Below are positions 39,501-44,369 of a stretch of 64,000 nucleotides of DNA, one piece after another (position 1 is the stretch's first letter; each line of letters begins with the position of its first letter). The position numbers were made by a program, and so were the translations under genes. Source of the DNA: Panopea generosa (taxonomy: Eukaryota; Mollusca; Bivalvia; Adapedonta; Hiatellidae). Location: NCBI GenBank assembly GCA_029582155.1, contig CM055907.1:33105983-33169982 (forward strand), read 5' to 3'. A model generated the notes under the pieces. The model ran no database searches, was not told where the DNA came from, and was given only the letters and a program-made list of their open reading frames with translations.

Positions 39501-42124
39501 GCTGAAGTGTTTACACTTCTTAATCCACACAATGTGAATCGACTGAAGTGTTTACTCTTCTCAATCCACACAATGTGAATTGACTAAAGTGTTTACACTT
39601 CTCAATCTACATAATGTGAATGGACTGAAGTGTTTACACTTCTCAATCTAAATAATGTGAATTGACTGAAGTGTTTACACTTCTCAATCCACACAATGTG
39701 AGTCGACTGAAGTGTTAACTCTTCTCAATCTTCACCATGTGAATTGACTGAAGTGTTTACTCTTCTCAATCTACACAATGTGAATCGGCTGAAGTGTTTA
39801 CACTTCTTAATCCACACAATGTGAATCGACTGAAGTGTTTACTCTTCTCAATCCACACAATGTGAATTGACTAAAGTGTTTACACTTCTCAATCTACATA
39901 ATGTGAATGGACTGAAGTGTTTACACTTCTCAATCTAAATAATGTGAATTGACTGAAGTGTTTACACTTCTCAATCTACACAATGTGAATTGACTGAAGT
40001 GTTTACACTTCTCAATCTTAACTGTGCTTCACATATACAAAGAATTCTAAAGAATTAAATGTCTAGATCACTAAGTGAAGACGTGTGACTATCAGTGCAA
40101 GGTCACGGCTAGTCAAGATTTCTTAATTATCAGTACAGAACTGTGTCAAGGTCATCAAGAGTAAAGTTGCATGGTTTTAAGTAGTTCTACCTATTACACA
40201 CAACTATGAAGCATATTTTGTCACTAAGGGAAAACAATTTAAAAAAATTGAGTTAAATGTTAAAATCGTTATTATTTTAAAGAAGGTGCGGTCTTCCAAA
40301 AGAAATATGCTGCAAGGAGTTAAGTAGCTGTACCTGTTACTCAGCTAGAAATCAAACTTTGTGACAGGAGCAAGCAGTTTCAATGACACAGGAACTAAAT
40401 TTGGTTCAAACTTCCATTGTAAGAAGTCTGTACATCTCCAGCCAAGAGTAACACTGCACATTTGAACATTCAATAAAAATATGCCAGGTTTTACTTACAA
40501 GTAAATAATGGCTGTATAACCTCTGATTTAGAATACATAGATGGTATTTTCATAATTAAGCAGGCCAAAGCTGCTACATGACAATTTAAATCTGTAATGA
40601 CAACTATAAATCTAGAGTGAAGCCTGTAAATCTGTAATGACGGCTGTAAATCTGTAATGACGACTATGTATCTGTAATGACTGTTATCAATCTGTAATGA
40701 CAGCTATAAATCTGTAATGGCGACTATCAATCTGTAATGACGACTATAAATCTGTTATGATAGCTATCAATCTGTAATGATGACTATAAACTAATAATCT
40801 GTAATGACGACTATAAATCTGTAATGACGACTGATAATCTGTAATGACGGCAATCAATCTGTAATGACGGCTATAAATCTGTAATGGCAACTATAAATTG
40901 TAATGACGGCTATAAATCTGTAATGACGACTATCAATCTGTAATGACGACTATAAATCTGTAATGACGACTAATAATCTGTAATAACGGCTATAAATCTG
41001 TAATGGCAACTATAAATTGTAATGACGGCTATAAATCTGTAATGACGACTATCAATCTGTGTGTTTTCCCTTGTAGTTGAAGGTACTCAATATGCCAGAA
41101 AGCAGCAGGTATTCCCCATTGAAGGACATCAGCAATGGTGGTATTGTTATGTTGAAAGATGTCAAACCCGGAGAAAAGGAGGAAATTGTAGAACCCGTCA
41201 TTGGTAAGTAGACTTCATACATAGCTGGCCTGGAGATAAATCTTAGTAGGAATTTTATCAGACCAAACATGGTCACAAATACCTTGGTTGTTGACTTCAG
41301 TAACTCTAAAACCTTCCAAGGTAACTTCAGGAAACTTTATACTCATGATCTCAGTGCAGATCTCATTTTATTTTTAATATATTTTCTGTAACAATGGAAA
41401 CAAATAGCCAAAATTACTAAATTATCATAACTTTAAAACTTTTGAAGATAGTTTCATGAAACAGTGTACACATGTCAGCTAAGTGGCCAAGTAGTGTGCC
41501 TCTTGCTGTGAATTATTTTTCATTTTCAATAGCTGTTCTGTTACCATGAAAAAAAAAGGCCAAAATTACGAAATTTTTAAGTATCAGAATGTCTTAAATA
41601 AAATAATCACCATAATTGGGATATTGATGACTATGTCGTCTTGTTCCTAGTTAATCAGAATTTTTGTAAAGCGGAAGACAATAATTTGGGTCCGTCCGTC
41701 AGACTTTTGGTTTCTGTGCAATAACTTGAGAATGTCAGAATCAAATATTTTGAAATTTTATTACAATGTTTATAATGACAAAACAGAGGCTAAGGTTGAT
41801 TTAAGTGATTGTGGCATTTGTCGTTCTACAGTTATGCGCCTTTAATTTGTGAAAAATCATATTTTAGGGGTTTCCTTGCAATAATTTAAGACTGCCTGAA
41901 TCAAATATTTTGAGATTTTAATACAACAATTATAATGACAAACCAGTTCGATTTAAGGGGTTGTAGCATTTGTTAAAAATCATATTTATGGGGGTTTCCG
42001 TGCAATACCTTGAGAATGCCTAAATCAAATCTTTTTTTATTTTATTGTTTCAGCTGGCGGTCCAAAGGTTGAGGATGAAGAGGAGCCTGAACCACCAGAG
42101 CCATTTGAGTGGACTGAGGATTAA
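9390..42124 (+). CDS. PSMD1: PSMD1 (26S proteasome regulatory subunit 1 / Rpn2), 3' portion, eight exons
   Basis: Spliced CDS joined from 9390-9504, 11556-11672, 14028-14130, 33316-33485, 37388-37564, 38286-38456, 41077-41203 and 42054-42124. All junctions are GT-AG and the phases agree, giving one split codon, ~349 residues and a stop. Rpn2 is a large non-ATPase scaffold of the 19S regulatory particle base; it links the ATPase ring and binds the ubiquitin receptor Rpn13. Visible parts in order: PC (proteasome/cyclosome) toroid repeats with the '[15 protein letters not shown]' type signature and '[20 protein letters not shown]'; the toroid-closing 'SLQSRTGH' and '[13 protein letters not shown]'; a long Lys/Glu KEKE linker; and an acidic, proline-rich tail ending [10 protein letters not shown]. 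The C-terminal acidic tail is the Rpn13-binding region in known orthologues. The family is about 950 residues long, so roughly the last third is here. The 5' exons are outside the window. Introns are very repeat-rich; the one at 14131-33315 is 19 kb. Identification is secure. Confidence 0.96.
9505..10254 (+). other. PSMD1: PSMD1 intron, unassigned
   Basis: No recognised feature apart from a weak repetition at about 9990-10200 of 'CACTCA(T/C)TGACCAT' and 'CATGCCAACT' phrases. Confidence 0.5.
10264..10537 (-). mobile_element. tRNA-derived SINE, family A, full copy
   Basis: On the minus strand it begins with a tRNA-like head: box A TGGTCTAGTGGTAGAGCATC and box B GGTTCGATCCC. A conserved body follows (AAAAATGGTACTAGAAGCTT, GTCAGTATAATGTGACTGGG). 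It is flanked by a 9 bp target-site duplication CTATTTGCT at 10255-10263 and 10538-10546. The same element occurs at 44039. Polymerase III transcription and LINE-driven retroposition are inferred from the class. Confidence 0.9.
11293..11475 (-). mobile_element. SINE family A fragment lacking the tRNA head
   Basis: Matches the body and tail of the 10264-10537 copy (CACCCAGTCACATTATACTG, GGAAGCTTCTAGTACCATTT) but stops before the tRNA-like part, so it is 5' truncated. Confidence 0.8.
11556..11672 (+). CDS. PSMD1: PSMD1 exon ending in ...NEVTCPR
   Basis: The acceptor is 'tgtctttag' ending at 11555 and the donor is GTGAGT at 11673. It has 39 codons, phase 0 to 0, reading [20 protein letters not shown] and [19 protein letters not shown]. 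This is the next PC repeat. Its last ~35 bases and the donor are the founder-like first unit of the 60 bp minisatellite that follows, so identical or near-identical exon ends with donors recur through the intron. The first copy is the coding one, because only it follows the conserved upstream residues. Confidence 0.95.
11637..13545 (+). repeat. 60 bp minisatellite carrying the exon 3' end and 5' splice site
   Basis: About 31 units of ~60 bp, each like CAGCAGAATGAGGTGACCTG then TCCACGGGTGAGTAGCAATG and TCAGTCTTACAAGATCCT. The first unit overlaps the end of exon 11556-11672 and its donor. By eye about 25 units keep GTGAGT, two have GTGGGT, and four have lost GT (ATGAGT or TTGAGT). One unit near 12450 is shortened. 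Confidence 0.96.
14028..14130 (+). CDS. PSMD1: PSMD1 exon [10 protein letters not shown]...QGIMDAG
   Basis: The acceptor is 'cttacacag' ending at 14027 and the donor is GTAAGT at 14131. It encodes [20 protein letters not shown] then [14 protein letters not shown], and ends on the first base of a Gly codon (phase 1). It covers the last part of the PC toroid. The next exon, 19 kb away, supplies the remaining two bases of the Gly codon. Confidence 0.95.
14360..16125 (+). repeat. Pyrimidine-rich tandem array (CTTCCCTTTACA type)
   Basis: ~1.77 kb of tandem units built from CTTCCCTTTACAAACAATGT plus AGCTTCCCTTTACACCACC, in single and double forms. It is strongly strand-asymmetric: the plus strand is rich in C/T tracts. 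It lies in the 19 kb PSMD1 intron. Confidence 0.95.
16126..16880 (+). other. PSMD1: PSMD1 intron, unassigned AT-rich
   Basis: No recognised feature. Confidence 0.5.
16881..18268 (-). mobile_element. Tandem-core element with AAAGGTCAAGGTCAC in each unit
   Basis: The left end is TTTATGCTCCCTAAAAAAAA then TTTGGGGTGGTATATAG; the right end is CCATTTGGGGGGCATGCA...TTTTTTCTTG. The core has about six units of ~165-180 bp with CTTTGTCATGCATAGATGGA, ATCAACATAACATGAC and AAAGGTCAAGGTCAC. No transposase is present. The ends are shared with 7487-8598. Confidence 0.75.
18607..20412 (-). mobile_element. Tandem-core Helitron/pearl-like element C
   Basis: The left end AGCTTGACTATTCGAAGAAT includes the hairpin TATTC-GAA-GAATA; the right end is GTCCCTCCGACAGCTCTTGT. 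The core is about nine units, some truncated, with GTTAAAGTTTTGCATGCAAG, CACTTAATGTATTTGATTGA and TATTGCCCTTGTTTGACTTA. The core is clearly related to, but diverged from, element B (both end a unit with GCCCTT...GACTTAGA and begin the next with GGTTAAA). A run of five short units occurs near 18830-19090. Confidence 0.78.
20800..21245 (+). mobile_element. SINE family C copy with tail expanded in tandem
   Basis: Starts with TTGATGATTCATATACAACA and CACCACTGATTCAAGTGGGA, as in the copies at 23775 and 57468. The segment from AAAGTTATCAGTTACTTGAG to AAGAATTCCAGGAAATAGTG is then repeated about five times, with one shortened unit. Confidence 0.65.
21246..21904 (+). other. PSMD1: PSMD1 intron, unassigned
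   Basis: No supported gene. The 74-codon open frame at 21635-21859 has no recognisable family features. Confidence 0.5.
21905..23530 (-). mobile_element. Tandem-core element, three ~600 bp units, with AGGCCC hairpin end
   Basis: Units restart near 22006, 22630 and 23210 with CTGAAACCACTTGGCCAATT and AAACTTCACATGGATGTT, and include TTCAAGATGGCCGCCATTAC. The right end CTCAGGCCCTCTTGGGCCTT TTGTTT contains the stem AGGCCC/GGGCCT. A diverged opposite-orientation copy of the unit is at about 25770-26115. Confidence 0.6.
23775..24075 (+). mobile_element. SINE family C, near-complete
   Basis: tRNA-like start with box B GTCGTGAGTTCAAATCGCC, body GATTCAAGTGGGAAAGTTAC and TTACTTGCAGAGATGGGATG, and tail ACTGATTGTCTGTTAGCCCA ending in (AATC)n. 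Confidence 0.65.
24076..25769 (+). other. PSMD1: PSMD1 intron with degenerate repeat ends
   Basis: 24480-24550 (GACAGGTGAGATAAGGTAAG, CAACTTAGAC) resembles the end of the element at 33529-35480. 24715-24770 begins GAGGGGGGGTTCAAAAAGTT, like a DNA-transposon terminal sequence, but no partner end was established. Nothing coding was recognised. Confidence 0.4.
25770..26115 (+). repeat. Inverted, diverged copy of the 22-23.5 kb unit
   Basis: Contains GACCCCTTAAGCCAGTGGAA, GGTGGCCATCTTGTATTTTA and CCATGTGAAGTTTCAG, the reverse complements of phrases in the 21905-23530 units. Confidence 0.6.
26610..27320 (+). repeat. Degenerate ~150 bp repeat with CAAAGGTCAAGGTCACA
   Basis: Repeated phrases TTGTAAACCACTTGAAAGAT, TTTGAAATAACTTGGTACAA and ATGTTCACCATAAT recur about every 150 bases, with ACTCAAAGGTCAAGGTCACA at 27191. 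Probably an old tandem-core element related to 16881-18268. Boundaries are unclear. Confidence 0.5.
27321..28090 (+). other. PSMD1: PSMD1 intron, unassigned
   Basis: No recognised gene or repeat. Confidence 0.5.
28091..30520 (+). repeat. 34-37 bp tandem array (AAGCAAGCCATGTTATAATG type)
   Basis: ~2.4 kb of units like GTGTCAGATTAAGTTAAGAA then GCAAGCCATGTTATAAT, mixed with a 34 bp form lacking AAT (TTATATGTCAG). Roughly 65-70 units. The 34 bp form dominates from about 29830 onwards. Confidence 0.96.
30521..31185 (+). other. PSMD1: PSMD1 intron, unassigned
   Basis: No recognised feature. Confidence 0.5.
31186..32110 (-). mobile_element. Probable degenerate tandem-core element
   Basis: Starts TATTCCCCACTTTTCAAAGA then ATTGGGGGATAG (CCCC/GGGG hairpin) and has two to three diverged units with TATGGCCCTTTG and TTGGACCAACAACTTTGCAG. 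The right boundary is uncertain. Confidence 0.45.
32348..33262 (-). mobile_element. Tandem-core Helitron/pearl-like element D
   Basis: Left end AGCTTAGAATAGGGGGGCTA (AATAG/CTATT stem); right end GTTTCTCCGACAGCTCTTGT. About three units with TCAGGTAAGATATCTATGCA, ACACACAGAGACA and CAGAGTTATGGCCCT. It ends 53 bases before the PSMD1 exon at 33316. Confidence 0.75.
33316..33485 (+). CDS. PSMD1: PSMD1 exon [14 protein letters not shown]...NTDLK
   Basis: The acceptor is 'gttttacag' ending at 33315 and the donor is GTGGGT at 33486. It completes a Gly codon and then encodes [20 protein letters not shown] and [20 protein letters not shown], ending in [11 protein letters not shown]. This aromatic, highly conserved stretch closes the Rpn2 toroid. 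It lies just downstream of a tandem-core transposable element that ends at 33262, only 53 bases before the exon. Confidence 0.95.
33529..35480 (-). mobile_element. Tandem-core element, ~300 bp units, carrying a SINE
   Basis: Left end TTTTTAGTTCACCTTAGCCA...AAGTGAA (inverted TTCAC/GTGAA). Units near 33940, 34280 and 34560 share TTCATATTTGGTATAAATGA, TCCCTATGAGTAGG and AAATAAAGAC. The right end is near TTGTAGGTGAGCAACTTAGG. A SINE lies inside at 33710. Confidence 0.5.
33710..33890 (+). mobile_element. SINE family B, degenerate copy
   Basis: AGGTCCAGTGGTAGAGCACC is the box A region. The box B segment appears deleted compared with 58946-59154. The body CACAGCTATGTGTGGTGTC and GACTTCAAGCATGATTTGTA is recognisable. 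Confidence 0.7.
35529..36496 (-). mobile_element. Tandem-core Helitron/pearl-like element E
   Basis: Left end AGCTCGCCGGGACGAAGTCC with the GGAC-GAA-GTCC hairpin; right end GAGGCGAGCTTTGTTGTATT then ATGACAGCTCTTGT. About five ~180 bp units as in element B. Complete ends, no transposase. Confidence 0.82.
36512..36838 (+). repeat. 24 bp array with palindrome GTATCACAGTGATAC
   Basis: About 14 units of ACCAATTTACCGTATCACAG then TGAT. Each holds a 7 bp inverted repeat (GTATCAC/GTGATAC) around one base, giving a regular series of dyads. It lies directly after element E. Confidence 0.93.
36965..37090 (+). repeat. ~28 bp repeat (ATTAATCGACATTGTTTACT)
   Basis: Five units of ATTAATCGACATTGTTTACT then ATCCAA in PSMD1 intron 33486-37387. 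Confidence 0.9.
37141..37406 (+). repeat. 67 bp array carrying the 3' splice site and exon start
   Basis: Four copies of TTAGTGTTTGTCTCTTGTTT then CACAGATGCCCAAGGTTGAG. ATG follows the AG at 37187, 37254, 37321 and 37388, exactly 67 bp apart. The first three read into GAGTAATCTATA; only the last continues as coding sequence. Confidence 0.95.
37388..37564 (+). CDS. PSMD1: PSMD1 exon [19 protein letters not shown] plus start of KEKE linker
   Basis: The acceptor is 'ttgtttcacag' ending at 37387 and the donor is GTGTGT at 37565. It has 59 codons, phase 0 to 0. It starts [19 protein letters not shown] (Met here is internal, not a start) and continues through [20 protein letters not shown] into Lys/Glu-rich sequence. 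The acceptor and first 19 bases are repeated three times upstream at 67 bp spacing. Only the fourth copy continues into the conserved '[12 protein letters not shown]', so it is taken as the true exon. Confidence 0.94.
37680..38097 (+). repeat. 31 bp array (GGTGGGCTTGACATTATCAC)
   Basis: About 13-14 units of CTGGTGGGCTTGACATTATC then ACAGACCTGTA, fitting most of the 721 bp intron between the two KEKE exons. Alternating CAGACC and CATACC variants suggest paired-unit expansion. Confidence 0.94.
38286..38456 (+). CDS. PSMD1: PSMD1 exon encoding the KEKE linker and [14 protein letters not shown]
   Basis: The acceptor is a run of 12 T followed by AAG, ending at 38285; the donor is GTAACT at 38457. 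It has 57 codons, phase 0 to 0: [19 protein letters not shown], more Lys/Glu repeats, then [24 protein letters not shown] stretches are known in several proteasome subunits; this one looks longer than the vertebrate linker. A second AG 18 bases upstream (exon start 38268) would keep the frame and add Leu-Phe-Phe-Phe-Phe-Lys, but it lacks a pyrimidine tract, so 38286 is preferred. Confidence 0.93.
38515..40020 (+). repeat. 41 bp array with ~287 bp higher-order repeat
   Basis: Units of GAAGTGTTTACACTTCTCAA then TCTACACAATGTGAATCGAC T. Variant order recurs: GAATCGGCTGAAGTGTTTAC occurs near 39209, 39496 and 39783, so blocks of seven monomers (~287 bp) were duplicated. Confidence 0.94.
40021..40584 (+). 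other. PSMD1: PSMD1 intron, unassigned
   Basis: No recognised feature between the 41 bp and 20 bp arrays. Confidence 0.5.
40585..41060 (+). repeat. 20 bp array (CTATAAATCTGTAATGACGA) abutting an acceptor
   Basis: About 23 units of CTATAAATCTGTAATGACGA with variants, running to 17 bases before the exon at 41077. Each unit contains TAATGAC, which resembles a metazoan branch-point sequence. Confidence 0.94.
41077..41203 (+). CDS. PSMD1: PSMD1 exon [20 protein letters not shown]...VEPVI
   Basis: The acceptor is 'gttttcccttgtag' ending at 41076 and the donor is GTAAGT at 41204. It encodes [20 protein letters not shown] and [20 protein letters not shown], and ends on the first base of an Ala codon. 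It corresponds to the conserved C-terminal beta-rich segment. A 20 bp tandem array runs to within 17 bases of the exon and must include the branch-point region. Confidence 0.95.
41204..42053 (+). other. PSMD1: Last PSMD1 intron
   Basis: Contains diverged repeats (TGTGCAATAACTTGAGAATG near 41720, 41870 and 42000) of the same general style as the tandem-core elements. No separate boundaries established. Confidence 0.5.
42054..42124 (+). CDS. PSMD1: PSMD1 terminal exon with stop codon
   Basis: The acceptor is 'tattgtttcag' ending at 42053. It completes Ala and then encodes [20 protein letters not shown], Glu-Asp and TAA at 42122-42124. The acidic PPEPFE tail matches the family C-terminus, which binds Rpn13 in characterised orthologues. 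The 3'UTR follows, with the first AATAAA at 42349. Confidence 0.95.
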
Positions 42125-42800
42125 ATAATCTCCAGCAGACAACCATCTCACTGTTTACAAACAACATAAACAAACACTTATCATAAAGACATTATTGCTG
42201 AATTTCAATATCTTTGGTGATACTAAGAATGTGAATACTTTTATGTAGATTTTTCACTTGTTTATTATTTATGCAAAAGTAAATATCCAATGAGCCAACA
42301 TTAAATGAATTCTTAGCTGTCCTAGAGTGTGGAAAACTGAAAAAGGTTAATAAACCATCAAGAATTATACTGTGGTCACTATTTAAGGTAAAACTTTCCA
42401 TAGAGTGTCGTATAATAAACCATCAAGAATTATACTGTGGTCACTATTTAAGGTAAAACTTTCCATAGAGTGTCGTATAATAAACCATCAAGAATTATAC
42501 AGTGGTCAGTATTTAAGGTAAAACTTTCCATAGAGTGTGGCATAATAAACCATCAAGAATTATACTGTGGTCACTATTTAAGGTAAAACTTTCCATAGAG
42601 TGTGGCATAATAAACCATCAAGAATTATACTGTGGTCACTATTTAAGGTAAAACTTTCCATAGAGTGTGACATAATAAACCATCAAGAATTATACTGTGG
42701 TCACTATTTAAGGTAAGACTTTCCATAGAGTGTGAAATAATAAACCATCAAGATTTATACAGTGGTCACTATTTAAGGCAAAAATTTCCATTGTTCGGGG
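42125..42800 (+). terminator. PSMD1: PSMD1 3'UTR and seven-fold poly(A)-signal array
   Basis: After the stop codon, AATAAA occurs at 42349, 42414, 42479, 42544, 42609, 42674 and 42739, an exact 65 bp period. The signal is part of a tandem unit containing 'AATAAACCATCAAGAATTAT' and 'CTTTCCATAGAGTGTG'. The array ends just before a run of 16 G at about 42798-42813. The first signal is 225 bases after the stop and is probably sufficient. Downstream copies could give a ladder of 3' ends. Which copy is used cannot be told from sequence. Confidence 0.75.
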
Positions 42801-42813
42801 GGGGGGGGGGGGG

Positions 42814-43965
42814 ATATTATGAAAGATATTTTCAAAATATTGGTGGTGAAAAAAAATAATAAAAATATTCTGTACAATAATAATTAAAACAACAATTTTA
42901 ATAGTTATCTATACTTTACCATTTTATGTCATAATCTTCATAATGATGCTTTTGTGGTACAGTTTTGGTTTCGTTAAGAAAACATCCAGCTTTTTTTTCT
43001 CAGTTAATATTCATAGAATTTTATTTTTTTTATTCCTTAAACCAGCAACTTAAAAAAAAAATTAAGTATATTTATACTGATCAAGGCTAAAATCTTCCAA
43101 AGTGTACTTATACAATCAATCTGATATCTAGCATGTGATGTGTGCTTACCAAATATGTTTTTTCGAGAAACAAAATCAACAAGAATTCATTGAATAAAAA
43201 AGATCAATATAATAGTTGTGTGATTACATTTTGACAATGTTTGTTTTCATCTTGACTAGTAAATAATAAAGCTCAAGCTTGTCTGTGGTTTCTTTTCATA
43301 CCATTAGTATAAGATATTGTTTCTATCCCATTGGTTTCAGATAATATTTTTATTCCATTGTTTGTATACTATTGGTATACAGTTGCTTCTACACCAATAA
43401 CATAAGATAAAGTTTGTAACCACCGGTACAATGTACACAGGATACACCTAAAGTGATATTTTCTAAAATTCCAAATATGATTTTGGTCAACAAGGTAAGT
43501 TCTAACCAGATGTTCTACTTATTTTGTGACTACAACAAAAATGACTACGTGGTAAACAAGTGAATGATGTATAAATGCTTGTAGATGTAAAAACACTTTT
43601 GAGAATTATGAATATTATTTGTGTGCGTCTTATTTTTGCAATGTTGTCAAATTTCTGAATAGACATATTTATTTATCTAGAGACGTGGAACAAGTAAGCC
43701 AAGTTTCAGGGCTACAAAATGATTAGGTAAAATTACAAATTGACTCTATAACCCCTATATTAGGATAATTTTACTTTTTGAATCGAGAACAAAGGGTTAT
43801 TTAAATGCTCTGGTGTATATACTATTGCTTCAAGATGCAAACAATGATATTTCATGCGTATTAACAAAATATTCCATAAAATGTGTGACCTAATCACATA
43901 TGATACTGCAAACTTCTATATTTTTTGCATCATTTCACTAGATTAGAAACCAGTAAAGGAGATGA
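42814..43965 (+). other. Intergenic sequence after PSMD1
   Basis: AT-rich; nothing recognised apart from the poly-G run just before it. Confidence 0.5.
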
Positions 43966-44038
43966 ATGCTAAACAAACAAATCATCTTATTAGTCCCCTA
44001 CTGGTTTCACCAGATGGCAATGTTTCTGTATCAATGTA

Positions 44039-44352
44039 GACCGCAGCATGGTCTAGTGGTAGAGTGTCCGCCTCACATGCAGCAGGTCGTGGGTTCGATC
44101 CCCGACCGGGTCGTACCAAAGACTTTAAAAATGGTACTAGAAGCTTCCTCGCTTGACGCTCAGCATTTAGAGGACAGTTGTAGGTCTGGTCGGCCCGGTG
44201 TCAGTATAATGTGACTGGGTGGGGCATCATACCATGTGTCTGCGGCATGATATTCCAATGTGACAGGGCTCAGAATACTGTCTCAAGTAGACACCGTCGC
44301 GATATAACTGAAAAATTGTTGGAAGCGACGCTAAACACCAAACAACAACAAC
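44039..44352 (+). mobile_element. tRNA-derived SINE, family A, full copy
   Basis: Head with box A TGGTCTAGTGGTAGAGTGTC and box B GGTTCGATCCC, body AAAAATGGTACTAGAAGCTT and GTCAGTATAATGTGACTGGG, tail ending AAACACCAAACAACAACAA. It is flanked by TATCAATGTA (from 44029) and TATCAATATA (from 44354), a probable ~10 bp target duplication lying inside the first unit of the 75 bp satellite. Confidence 0.88.
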
Positions 44353-44369
44353 TATATCAATATAAGATA

